NCBI GenBank assembly: GCA_016802295.1
Contig: JAESIW010000162.1
Location: 607,739-671,738, forward strand
DNA: 64,000 nucleotides
DNA from: Brachionus rotundiformis
Taxonomy: Eukaryota; Rotifera; Eurotatoria; Ploima; Brachionidae
Direction of reading: 5' to 3'
Each line of letters opens with the position of its first letter. Position 1 is the first letter of the stretch. Shown in pieces: positions 10,713 to 22,600 of this stretch. The position numbers and the translations under genes are program-made. Below the pieces are notes generated by a model that had not been told where the DNA came from, made no database searches, and saw nothing but the letters and a program-made list of their open reading frames with translations.

Positions 10713-12174
10713 ATGTTTATTTTATGTAAAATACGACCAAATAAGATCTGAAAGTTTTTTCAGCCCACTCAATTAAATTTTTTTCTTATTAATAGTTTTT
10801 TATTTCTTTCAAGCAATAAATCCTTTTAAAAAAGAATATTTATATTTTTTATTCTATAAACAATCATTGAAATTTACATAAAAATGATTTAAGACTTTCA
10901 AAAAGTAGTTCTGTAAAATATAAAATTGTAAATCGATGTTAAATTAATTGCTTAATAATAATTAAAAGAATTTATATTGAATTAAAGATAAAATTATCAA
11001 GAATCAATGATCATAGAAAAATTGAAATTACATTTGAATTGGACATAAAATTCAAATATAGCAGGTAAATACATGACAAATATGCTCCAAAATCTTTTAA
11101 TAAATATATTATATGTTTTTAATTTATTTTAAAAAATGAAAACTATTATTTAATTATGTTTTATATTATTTTTAAGTATATTTATGTTTATTTTTCGTAT
11201 GAAATTATATTAATTTCATGATTAAATTATTTACCTTAATTTTATATTTTATTAAAGTTCAAAAATAAAAATTATTAATTAAAAATGTTATGAAATCAGA
11301 TTATTAAAGCATAATTAATAAATTCAGTGATACAAAAAATGAATTTTTTTTTTCGTTTGCCGTCCTAACATTACCTTAACTATCTTGGTCAAAGTTTTTT
11401 CTTTTTGTCAAATTTATTAACTATCGCACTTAGGAAATTGTCCACAAAAAAGTTGGTCTTGATTTGTAAAAAGCATTTCTCTGAATAATTAACAATGTGC
11501 TGATGCATCAAGAATGCCTTGGATGTGGACTTGGAAGTAAAAATGATTACCACAATAGTAAAGATACAATAAGATAGAAGTTGTATCTTCTCACCTCTTC
11601 AAATTTTTTCATCGCTGTATGAAATCTAGCTTTATCTTTAATGAATAAACCAAATTTCTGGTTTACCAAAGTAGGACACCTCGGTTGAATTGATGTTTTT
11701 CCTTTTTCTAATTGTTCTCAATAGAACATTGCGCTAGAACCATTTGGACAAGCTCAAAGTGACTTGCTCAGTCACGCATTGTCAGATGTGTTTATGATTA
11801 GATTAGTTTGCGTTAATAAAGTTTATTTTTATTAAATATTTATTAGATATGTCTAAAGTAGGTGATGTAAAAAAATTGGTTCAGTTGGCTCCAAACACGG
11901 CTTCTTGCTTCCATAATTCTAGATCCATTTCTCATCACCACTAATGATTGAACCATAAAACAAATAGAAGGTTTACTACCACCGTTTTAAGAAGTTAAAT
12001 TTTTTTTATAAATAAATTTTATTCAATTAATTAAACAAAGATAGATAAAAGAACACACATTTCACTTAGAAATAGAAAATAAACTTCGCTATTATTTCTT
12101 ATATACTTCGAAACAAAAATAAAAAACAAATTCAAAAAAAAAAAAGAAAATTTACATTTTACATTTTATTTGGT
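10713..12174. other. Intergenic with a decayed mariner element
   Basis: About 1.5 kb. The first 600 bp are plain AT-rich sequence. The second half contains the mariner transposase remains listed separately. The last 120 bp are probably the 3' UTR of the minus-strand ARID4 gene. Confidence 0.5.
11380..11990 (-). mobile_element. Decayed mariner-type transposase remains
   Basis: On the minus strand around 11900-11970 the frame reads IISGDEKWI followed by a Lys/Pro segment and LEPTEP. This matches the IVTGDEKW...W..PGEP block that carries the first catalytic Asp of mariner transposases. Further along, KDKARFHTAMKKFEEV resembles the DNARPH...L block, but the second Asp and many other positions are lost. 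The downstream end (FCGQFPKCDS) is in the place of the usual C-terminal F..RGI..L motif. Several stops and frame changes make it a dead copy. Terminal inverted repeats were not found by eye. Confidence 0.6.
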
Positions 12175-15100
12175 TTACTTTTTCGATTCTTTACCATCAT
12201 CGGCATTTAAATTGGATGCCGACTTTTCGAGCATGTTTCTTTTGAGCTTTTTTCTCTTGCGGTCAATAGCAGTTAGTTCGTTCTTAAGCTTGGCATATTC
12301 CTCGCGACACAGCCTCATTTGTTCTTCAATGAATTTTATTTTTTGTTTGCCAACCAGAGTGCATCCGATCAAATGGTAGGGAAATTTTGGCAAATCTAGC
12401 CTGGTATTTTCTTTTTCTTTGTGCGCCTTGGTCTCACAAGGCGCAGGACTTTTACTAGCAGTATTCAAATTGGTCTCATTTAGCGCGCTCTTTTTCTCCT
12501 CGGTCTCTGCTGTCTCGACCTTTACTTTGTCTTTGAACTGACTAGCTTCCGAAACAACCATTTCACTGGTGAACACAGGCATAAGCTCTTCTTTGGTACA
12601 TATGCTCCTTGGAGTGTACTCGACCAGGCTAAGACATCTGTCCACGATCTCCTTGGTTATTGTCTGTACAAAGGTATTCTTTTCCAACTGATCCTGGGCC
12701 TGTTGTTCGTAGTCTACAATCTCTTCCTTGATAGACATGAGCGCATCACTTTTGCTCTCGCTATCGACTGATTTTTTGTCTGCAAGGTCCGAGTTCTTTT
12801 CGGCAGTGTTGTTCCACTCGGAAGAGACTAGCGAGCTACTTGATTCGGACAGCCGTGTTCGGGTGCTTTTCTTTTCGCCTTTGGTCTCAGTGTCTTTCTT
12901 GACATCTGCACTACTCGATGAAGAAATGGAAGACAGCGAGGATCGCTTGGGAAATTTGGAATTTTTCTCATCACTTTTGAGCCTGGCTGAGTGTGTATCA
13001 CTCGAGTCTTGTTTGACCAACTTGCGTCGCTTGAACGCTCCGTAGTCATCGCTGAATATTTTGATTATTTGACTAAGGTGTATCCATTCATCGTAGCGGT
13101 TGTTCCAGCCAAGATAGTGCACCAGCATAGTTTCATTCTCTTGTTCTATTTTGACTATTTTGGCATGGTAGGTATTTTTGCCTGATCCGTATCTAACCTC
13201 GACCACTTTGTTAAGCTCTATTTCGCTCAGACTGAACATTTTCTTATCTGTTTCGTCCATTTCTGTCTCATCAATTTTTCCCGTAGAGCTTTTTCGCTTA
13301 GAGACTCTGGTGCTTATTGTTGAGCCTGACTCTTCGCTTGCATCATCGGCCTTTTTGGTCTTTTTTCTTGATTTTGGCTCTTCGTCTTCTTCCTCATTTT
13401 TATCTTCCTCTTCGTCACATGATCTGTGAGATTTTTTGATTGCTTTGTCCACACTTGTGCGCCTAATCTTTGGCTTTGAGTTTGAGCTACGCTTGGTTTT
13501 TGTTTCCTTGTCTTTTTCTTTTTTGGCTTTACGGAAGTTGTCATTCAAATTCTTGACCATACCGGACAGAGTGAGCTCTTCGTTCTGCTGAGAAACGTCG
13601 TCATTATTTGAGTCATTGTCTTGATTGACAGTTTGCACCTCATCAATTGCTTCCGGATTGGCGCTGGGCTCTGTGTCAATGGTCTTTCTGCTGGTTCTAG
13701 CCGTGGTTTTCTTGGGAACCGGCGCCAAGTATCGGACATTGAACAGGCGCTTGGATTCGCTGGACCGCTTTGAGCCAAGACTCGAGACGAGCAGCGAGCC
13801 GCCAAGCTTTCGGTGCAGATCTTCATAAGGCTGCAGGTACCTGCCAAATAGATTTTGATTTTAGTCCAATTCCATGGTAAAAAGAAACAAGAAAGTATTT
13901 TTCTCTATCAATGTAAAATAATACACAATTTTAATTTAAGAAAATTAATTTTATTATTTTCAATTAATTTTTTTATTTAATGATCTTTTATTAGTTTTAA
14001 AAATTGAAATTTAAAATTTGAATTTAAATAGAAGAAAACGAAAAAGGGTAAACAAGATAATATTGTAATAATGAATTTAAATTAATTTGATTTTTTATAT
14101 AATTTCTATTTAACTAAATTTCAGTTAATTTTCTGCGTGATAGGAAACAAAGAGATAATTTGGGTTCATCCATGTCAAATTGGTTAGATCTAACAAGCGG
14201 AGTACCTCAAGGCTCAGTACTGGCAACTATTTTTAATATTTATAAATGAGAGTTGCCATATTACTAGATGATGGTTTGAATAATTTATCTACTAGAACTT
14301 CTTATAGTTCATTTTACATAACTTGACAATTTATAAAAGTATCCTTATTCTTTTCAAAATATTTTCACGTGCTTGATTCCATATATACGCAGCTATTTTT
14401 TTTTTATAACTTATATTATTATTTAATTCTTTATTTATCTATATTGAGAAGATAAATAATATTAAAAAGAGGTGCTTGTAAATGGAATCGAGTACGTGAC
14501 AAGATTCTTGAAAAGATTTAGGATACTTATATAAATTGCCAAGTTGTATAAAATGAACTATAAGAAGTTCTAGTAGATAAATTATTCAAGACATCAACTA
14601 GTAGATAGAGTTCACTAGATTATCTTTTACTCCGAAAGATATTGACTTTATCTTAAGCTGGCCTCTAACTTGGTCTTTGGATACAAATATCGAAAAAGAG
14701 AGAGTAATGCAAATTGACTCAAAGAATCCTTTCCTTAATTGTGTAATTTTTAGCAGATATGGTACAAAGAATTTATCTGAAGCAACTCTTGAAAAAGTTC
14801 TAGGTATCTATATTCAAAATTATTGACTTGAAGTGAACTGACCAAATAAAATATTGCACCAGTCATGGAAATCGTATTTTGGCAATGATTGCTCAGAATT
14901 TAAACATTTATAGATTGAGAATGGTTTACCCAGCACTGGCTAGACCTCACTCAGTTAGACATAAATGGTTACATCTTGCCTTAATCATAAGTTCGTGTTC
15001 TTAACACGACCATTTAGGTATAAATAAGAATTCCATTCTTACAACTTCAGAACGTTCATTAACTTAAATAAAGCTTTTAAAAGATTAAACATTTTTTTAT

Positions 15101-16252
15101 TATAAACCGGTTACATTTCATAATATAGAATCAATTAATAACTTAAAAATTAACCTGGAAAAATGGCTCAGGAAACAGTCTAGCTTACTGCCATTTGGTT
15201 TGACAAAAAATATATTTGTTTTGCATATAATTAATTATTAATTAATTTATTAAAAATAAAAATTAGTTTGAATATATGATAGATAATTGCATTTGCTTAG
15301 ATAAATTATAGCTTAAAAAAACACTTAGCCATGTGTTTGCCAAGAGTTGTCTAACTATTAGATTGAAGAACAAAAAAGAGATAATCAAAACTTCAAACCT
15401 TTTATATGAAGACTTTAGATTGGCAATGTTTGCCGAAGATGGATTTGGTAAGGCAAGACGCTTAAAAACGTCAGTCCAACTACGTTGCTTATTGACTTTG
15501 TTAAATCCACCAAATTTTTTAACCACAATGAACAGTTTATGTAGATCGATGTCCGTTTGGTTTATGGTGGGCAGTTTGTTCATAGGAGTGCCCCTATCGT
15601 CCATAAACTTGTACAATTGGGCTACAAACATGTCCTTGTCCTCAGGTGAATAGTCGTCCGAACTGGACGAGTTGGACATCTCGTCTTCATCGGCATCCTC
15701 GTCATGCTCCTTTTTTACGGACAAGTTGGACACACTCTCTGTCTCACTTTCGTCTGTATTTTTCTTTTCCTCAATGAGTGAAGAATTGGGCGACTGCTTG
15801 GACTGGGATTTGATGGGATAGAAAAAGTGTTCTGGGTTGTTAAGTGGAGCATTGTTCAATGTCTCACTGTCGAGGAAGTGCTTTTCGCCTTTGAAGCGAA
15901 TAAACGAGCGCTTAAGACACTTTTCATCACCATCATTGAACACCACAGTGTACACACTTTGGTCAATTACGCGGCTTAGAACAGCCTGTTGAAGCTTGGA
16001 CGCTGAGTCACCCGACTTGTTGAGGTAAACAGTGGTGCCATTTTTGAGCTCGTTGACAGAAAGCGCTTGTCCAGCCGAATTTAGTAGTTGGCTTTCATTG
16101 ACCGTAAGAGATTCATTGTTTGATTTTATGGTCACTTTGCATTTGATTATTCTGTCAACTTTTTTTATCTTGGCCTCACAAAAGGCACCTTTGAATTTAG
16201 CACTCACTTCGGTCCCTTCTTCCAGGATAAATAAGGCTTCTTCACTTGCTAT
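12175..16252 (-). CDS. ARID4: ARID4 (RBBP1-like) chromatin protein
   Basis: Exons 16252-15399 and 13840-12175, joined across a 1558 bp intron (13841-15398), give 839 residues. A short first exon with the start codon must lie upstream (above 16254) and was not fixed. Domain order on the protein: N-terminal Tudor (EEGTEVSAKFKGAFCEAKIK), the RBB1NT segment (DGDEKCLKRSFIRFKGEKHF), the ARID domain (LYKFMDDRGTPMNKLP ... KKFGGFN), whose end SSYKR-YLQPYEDLHRKLGG is rebuilt exactly by the splice, a chromo-barrel (VVEVRYGSGKNTYHAKI ... GWNNRYDEWIH), long acidic and Ser-rich linkers, and the conserved C-terminal coil (LTAIDRKRKKLKRN). Vertebrate ARID4A/B bind RB and the SIN3-HDAC complex. The full ARID4 architecture makes this assignment strong. 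Confidence 0.93.
14150..14960 (+). mobile_element. Non-LTR retrotransposon debris inside the ARID4 intron
   Basis: At 14175-14235 the plus strand reads SNWLDLTSGVPQGSVLATIF, the reverse-transcriptase SGVPQGSVL block, here intact. Around 14690-14830 a segment reads KERVMQIDSKNPFLN ... EKVLGIYIQN, resembling the downstream KCKVMHIG...EKDLGV region of the same proteins. The two parts are separated by a long inverted repeat (14264-14602), so the element seems to have been broken by a later insertion. It lies antisense to ARID4. Confidence 0.7.
14264..14602. repeat. Long inverted repeat (hairpin), arms about 120 bp, spacer about 100 bp
   Basis: The left arm 14264-14381 and right arm 14483-14602 are reverse complements with a few mismatches and small indels. 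For example gaataatttatctactagaa in the left arm is mirrored at 14570-14590. The spacer 14382-14482 is AT-rich. The form fits a hairpin MITE/foldback element or a palindromic rearrangement. It sits between two pieces of one retrotransposon, in an ARID4 intron. Confidence 0.8.
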
Positions 16253-17815
16253 CTAAAATTAGGTCTTATTATTAGAATGTGTCATCACAAAAAGGGCTAA
16301 GGCATACCATTTTTCATAGTACTATTTTTAAAATAATTAAAGATAGGTTCTAGTCTGTGCATTTAATTATAATTTTAGATTTAAAATTTAAAAATTAAAT
16401 TCAATTTTAGCTTGACATTTGTTCAGCTAGCTATAATCTAAAAATTTTAATCAAAAGATAATTGAATCTAGACATAAAAAATAATTTTTAAGTTTGTATT
16501 TAAAAATAAATGGCTAAAGTTTATTTGGTGTCTATCTATTTATTTGTATATCTGTACCAAGCCAAGGCTCCTTCAGATTAATATAAAAAAGATAGATTTA
16601 GAAAACTAAAAAATAGAACCATTGGCAATTAAAATACAATTGTTAATTTTAACTATTTGAGTATTCAGGTAAAAAAGAAGAAATTGTAAGGTGGCAATTA
16701 CACATTGGAATCGGATGTTCCACCAGCTTGAGAACTAATGGAACAGAAAAATCACTCAAATAAAAGAAAAATTTCACTTTTTATCTCTTCTAGTAAAAAT
16801 ATGAAAAATAATTGTTATTAATTAATTTGTAAATAGATAATTTGAATAGGATTATTATTAAATGGGTATTTATAATACTTATTTGGTATTTATTTTTTGT
16901 GAAATTTATTGAAAAAGAAATAAAAACTGGCTACATAAAAATTATTGTCGAGTATTATAAAAATGATTATTGAGTATTATAAAAATTATTGTCAGTATTA
17001 TAAAAAATAAAAAAAAATTATTCTCTAATAAATGCTTTTTTTGCTAAGGTAGGTCTGCCCATTAGCAAAAAATTTGAATAAAGGATATTTCTCTTTCAAG
17101 TCTTTTGTTATACTTGGTCTCCTAAAATTTATTAATAAATTTTTCACCTAAATAATACCATTTATCATTATTAAGACCCTTTACTACTTTTAACATCTCG
17201 ATTTTAAGACTCGTAATCTCTCTTCATCAGTTATATTTTTACAGGTTTGGTTAACATGGTACTACTTTAAGGCTATTATAAATATCTAATGATATTATCT
17301 ATATAAATCAGATCTTAATTTGACAATAATTTGCGTTTTTAATTGTATGGTGTAATTGTTTAATAAAATAAAATATAAATCTATCTCAATGTATAAATAA
17401 AAAAGAGGCCAATTTAAAATTTTATTTTTGGAAAATTTAAAGTCTTTGGTTCCATCAAGAAAATTGTTAACCTTATAAATATTTAAATTTTAAATTTAAG
17501 ATTTGACAAAACCAACGTGACATAATTTCACATCACTTTGCACATCTTTTTAGTCATCAATTTTTCAATGAAATAAATTGCTTGCATCACAAAGCAAATA
17601 TGCCCATGAAAACTAGATGGTAATTATGGGCCAAATGAAATTTTTTTTTTTTAATTTAAAGATTAATAAAAAATTATTTTCAAAAATAATAAATAATAAT
17701 TTTTTTCTTTCTCACTGAACGTATTGCATGTAAATTTTCATTTTTTAAACATGTGCACTTTAATTATTTATTAGTTATAATTTGTTTAATTAAGAATAAT
17801 TTTTCTATAGATAAG
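16253..17815. other. Intergenic between divergent ARID4 and eIF3e, no gene seen
   Basis: This holds the unresolved first exon of ARID4 and the start regions of both divergent genes. A short dispersed repeat at about 17008-17060 recurs in inverted orientation at about 33085-33140. The rest is AT-rich with homopolymer runs. Confidence 0.5.
17008..17060. repeat. Dispersed repeat, copy 1 (second copy at about 33085-33140, inverted)
   Basis: The sequence ttattctctaataaatgctt followed by a T run and gctaaggtaggtctgcc is the reverse complement of a stretch near 33085-33140 (ggcagacctattttagc, A run, then aagcatttattagagaataa). About 50 bp match with few differences. Nature unknown; possibly a short non-autonomous element. 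Confidence 0.7.
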
Positions 17816-19493
17816 ATGTCTGAGTACGATTTGACCCTTCGAATTGCCAAACACCTTGATCGTCACATGGTCTTTCCCTTGTTGGAATTTCTATCTTCGA
17901 GGAAAATCTATGACGAAAAAAGTGTTCTCTCAACCAAATTGGACTTGTTGAACAACACCAACATGGTTGACTTTGCAGTCGACTGTTTCAAGCACCTGTA
18001 CCAGGACCAAGAGGTCCCAGAGAGTATTTTTTGCACCTAGACTCATTAAACCTGTCTTATTTGATTAATTAGAGCTGATTGAGAAGCGTAAAAGCATTGT
18101 CAATGAGCTTGTTGATCTCAGGGATCTTGTCTCACCTTTCATTGATCTTTTCGAGAGAGAAGATGTCAAAAAACTCTTGGAAACTGACCGGTAGGCAACT
18201 TTATTAACTAAAATTTTGTGTTTAATCTAAAACCAATTAATAATCAAGAGACCACGCCATTATTCTGGACCACTTGAGAAACAACTACCCAGAAGTAAGA
18301 TCTTGTAAGAATCTTATCAAAATCTTGAACAAATAAATACCCTTAAGTACAAACCGGACGAAACTATTCCCATTTTGTACAGATTTGCCAAATTTCAGTA
18401 CGATTGTGGTGATTACGAGAAAACAGCGTCTATTTTAGACGCGTACCGAATCCTAGTGCCTAGCAACGACCAGCACACAAGCGATGTCCTATGGGGCAAG
18501 CTGGCGTCCGACATCCTCATCCAGAACTGGGAACAATCAGCCATCGACCTGACACAACTCAGAGAATGGATTGACAAGAACGAAAAAGAAACCAATGCAC
18601 TGCAAACATTACAACAACGCTGCTGGCTCATCCACTGGGGTCTTTACGTCTACTTCCATCATCCCAAGGGCAGAGAACAACTTATTGACCTTTTTTTCAC
18701 CCATGGCGAAAGCTATTTGAACGTGGTACAGACCACTTGTCCTCACATCCTTAGATACATCACTGCTGCAGCAATTATTAGCAAGAGACGAAAGAACATT
18801 ATGAAAGACTTGGTCAAAATAATCCAACAAGTTAAAATAAAAAAATTTTTTTTTTCTTAATTTTTATTAATTTAAATTTGATTGTAATCACAGGAAGCTT
18901 ATAACTATAGAGATCCGATTACTGAGCTGGTTGAGTGTTTGTATGTTAACTTTGATTTTGATGGTGTTCAGATTATGCTTGGCAAGTGTGACCAAGTGTT
19001 GGCTAATGATTTTTTTTTGGCCGGTTTTCATGACGAGTTCATTGAAAACGCTCGCCTTTTTTCCTTTGAGACCTTCTGTCGCATACATCAATGTATAACT
19101 ATAAAGTAATTTTGTTTGGCAATTGTGTAGATGGTGGCTTAAAATTAAAATAATGAAAGGATGATTGCTGAAAAGTTGAACATGACCAATGAAGAGGCCG
19201 AGAAGTGGATTGTTGATTTGATCAGGAATGCGCGCTTGGACGCCAAAATAGACTCCAAGCTCGGACATGTGGTGTTCGGCGCCCAAGCCATCAGTCCCTA
19301 CCAGCAAATAATTGAAAAGACCAAGAATTTGACCATGCGGGCTAATGCCATTTCAATTTCAATAGATAAAAAAATGAAAAATGTCGATTCGGTAAAATTT
19401 TATTAAAAATTGAAAAATATAAAGACTGATTGATAAATTTTTTTTTATTAAAAGATGGGAAATTGGCAAAAGACTGCATCAGTATCTGAATAA
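17816..19493 (+). CDS. EIF3E: Translation initiation factor eIF3 subunit e (INT6)
   Basis: Seven exons: 17816-18023, 18073-18190, 18249-18294, 18348-18830, 18894-19105, 19160-19391 and 19455-19493, giving 445 residues, the same length as the human protein as I recall it. Diagnostic stretches are SEYDLTLRIAKHLDRHMVFP at the N-terminus, WGKLASDILIQNW, HPKGREQLIDLF, CPHILRYITAAAI, and the PCI domain with LNMTNEEAEKWIVDLIRNAR and LDAKIDSKLGHVV. The final exon encodes GNWQKTASVSE. eIF3e is a PCI subunit of the eIF3 complex that helps recruit mRNA to the 40S ribosome in the cytoplasm. The ATG follows a strong pyrimidine-rich acceptor-like site (tttttctatag) by five bases, suggesting a 5' UTR intron or trans-splicing. 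Confidence 0.97.
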
Positions 19494-19670
19494 GCACTCA
19501 TTGAAAAACTAGAACGTTTATTAATTAAATTTTTTCGATGAATAAATTTTTATCCAAACACTTTGTCTATTTGTTCTTTTTTTTAAAGCTACAGGTTTTT
19601 AAAATGAGTTTAATAGCTCATTATTTTTGTTTAAACATGAATTAATTTTATTTTTATCTTGTCCTACAGA
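19494..19670. other. Short intergenic between eIF3e and RIC1
   Basis: Only 177 bp separate the eIF3e stop from the RIC1 start on the same strand. It contains T-rich tracts and ends in a textbook 3' splice acceptor (ttgtcctacag) one base before the RIC1 ATG. Confidence 0.6.
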
Positions 19671-22600
19671 ATGTACTATGTGATAGAAAGTCCCAAAGTA
19701 ATAAATGTTCCCATAGCGGACACAAGTCATGTTAAATTTATCAAAGCTAACAAAGATAACATGTTCATGTGCGCTATCACTGGTAATGATATCATGATAT
19801 GGTACTCTAATGTAAGTTTATTGTTTGGTATCACATTTATTAGTTTTCTTATCTCTATATCATCCTATTTTTATTCTGGCTCACCATTACCAAGTTTGGT
19901 TTTGAAATTTTTAACCATTATAAGTTATTTGGTAGATAATTGAACTGACGCTTAACTGTGACCATTGATTCAAAAACTTTATACTATATACAAAATATAT
20001 ATTAAATTTTTGCCAAGAGTCCAGATAAAACTTTGTGTATTAATTGACATAATGCTTCACAATTAAATAAAATTAAAATATCAACATTTTTGAATGATTG
20101 CTGCCAATATCTGGTCATATTTGCTGAGCATGGTCTTTCCATTCTTTTATTTTAGTTAAAAGTAAAAGAACATCCGCATTGATAAAAATAATTGTTCTTA
20201 TCTGAAAAGAATTTTAATTTATTTAAAAAAAAAGCTTAAAACAAAACATGATACAACAAAATCTGTCCCATGAGATGATCAATCTATTTGAGCAAATGTT
20301 TTCCCATAAATTCAATTGTACCAATTGTGGTCAACCTGTTGTAATTAAAGTTTATCATTTCATATCCTATTGAGATTTGATAATCATGTTTATAATCTAA
20401 TCTATTAAGTATCTATCAATATCTACCTTGAATTTCAGATCCCAGAATTGGTCAAGCTATTATCTTATCAGAATCATAATAAAGCTCTTAGATTAATTAA
20501 AATTTTTTTCTAATTTAAAGTCTAATTTATTGATTGCATTTCACCAACGAGCTGACAACTCAATTTCGATTCATGGTGAAAACCATTCGATTGAATGGAA
20601 CGACGATGCGACCAAAATAGCTGTTATGGTAAATAAATGGTCAAATTGATTTAAAAAAAAGTNNNNNNNNNNNNNNNNNNNNNNNNNNNNNNNNNNNNNN
20701 NNNNNNNNNNNNNNNNNNNNNNNNNNNNNNNNNNNNNNNNNNNNNNNNNNNNNNNNNNNNNNNNNNNNNNNNNNNNNNNNNNNNNNNNNNNNNNNNNNNN
20801 NNNNNNNNNNNNNNNNNNNNNNNNNNNNNNNNNNNNNNNNNNNNNNNNNNNNNNNNNNNNNNNNNNNNNNNNNNNNNNNNNNNNNNNNNNNNNNNNNNNN
20901 NNNNNNNNNNNNNNNNNNNNNNNNNNNNNNNNNNNNNNNNNNNNNNNNNNNNNNNNNNNNNNNNNNNNNNNNNNNNNNNNNNNNNNNNNNNNNNNNNNNN
21001 NNNNNNNNNNNNNNNNNNNNNNNNNNNNNNNNNNNNNNNNNNNNNNNNNNNNNNNNNNNNNNNNNNNNNNNNNNNNNNNNNNNNNNNNNNNNNNNNNNNN
21101 NNNNNNNNNNNNNNNNNNNNNNNNNNNNNNNNNNNNNNNNNNNNNNNNNNNNNNNNNNNNNNNNNNNNNNNNNNNNNNNNNNNNNNNNNNNNNNNNNNNN
21201 NNNNNNNNNNNNNNNNNNNNNNNNNNNNNNNNNNNNNNNNNNNNNNNNNNNNNNNNNNNNNNNNNNNNNNNNNNNNNNNNNNNNNNNNNNNNNNNNNNNN
21301 NNNNNNNNNNNNNNNNNNNNNNNNAAGTTTGGTTTTGAAATTTTTAACCATTATAAGTTATTTGGTAGATAATTGAACTGACGCTTAACTGTGACCATTG
21401 ATTCAAAACCTATATACTATATACAAAATATATATTAAATTTTTGCCAAGAGTCCAGATAAAACTTTGTGTATTAATTGACATAATGCTTCACAATTAAA
21501 TGAAATTAAAATATCAACATTTTTGAATGATTGCTGCCAATATCTGGTCATATTTGCTGAGCATGGTCTTTCCATTCTTCTATTTTAGTTAAATATGATT
21601 TGATAATCATGTTTATAATCTAATCTTTTAAGTATCTATCAATATCTACCTTGAAATGAAGATCCCAGAATTGATCAAGCTAATTTCTTATCAGAATCAT
21701 AATGAAGCTCTTAGATTAATTAAAATTTTTTTCTAATTTAAAGTCTAATTTATTGATTGCATTTCACCAACGAGCTGACAACTCAATTTCGATTCATGGT
21801 GAAAACCATTCGATTGAATGGAACGACGATGCGACCAAAATAGCTGTTATGGTAAATAAATGGTCAAATTATTTTAAAAAAAAGTCTTTAAAAATTTTGT
21901 ACATTTAGACTACTAAAGGCTATATTATCTATTATAAAATAGTTTATGAGAACGAGTTTGTAATAACTGACACTTCCACAGCTCAAAACGCATGGTAAAG
22001 TTAATTTCTAGAAAAACAATTATTGAATTTTATTTCCAAGGAATGATTCCTTGTTTTCAAACCAAGTCCAGTACCAAAATCCCTTACTCAGCTGCAAAAT
22101 CTCTCACGAATTTTCCATTCATATTCAACATGCTCACAAATAGTATCTATTTTAGAATTTTTCCACCTTTTAATTACATTTTTCCAAAGCATATTTGGTT
22201 TCAATGATGAAATATATGTTTCTCTTTTAAATGGCAAACTAATCAAAGTTCCTTGGAACGATCAGGCCAGACACGACCATTTTTTCTTACATTTGCACAG
22301 ACTTTATTTCAAAATTGAACCTGATGGAGAATGTAAATTTTCAAAAAGTTATTAAATAACTTGGCTATACTTGACCAGTATTTAAGCTCAAGGACAATAT
22401 TTATGTCGTTGACTTTGAGCTAGGCATAGACGATGGTTTTTTGTACCTGGCTGGAGTCCTGTCTGATGCAGGAGCTATTTATTTGTACTCTGATAGCTCG
22501 AATGTTTTTCGTGGCCTGATTGCCAAAACTGTGGTCAATGACAAAGCTCTGTTGCACAAATGTGTGGCTGTGAATCCACAGTATCGCATTTTGGTCTTTG

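Noticed and set aside
17753..17815. In-frame upstream extension of eIF3e
   Set aside because: A splice-acceptor-like ctatag precedes the family-typical MSEYDL start at 17816, and the upstream residues do not match eIF3e.
20641..21351. 236-codon minus-strand open frame through the first gap
   Set aside because: Consists almost wholly of unknown residues from the N run.
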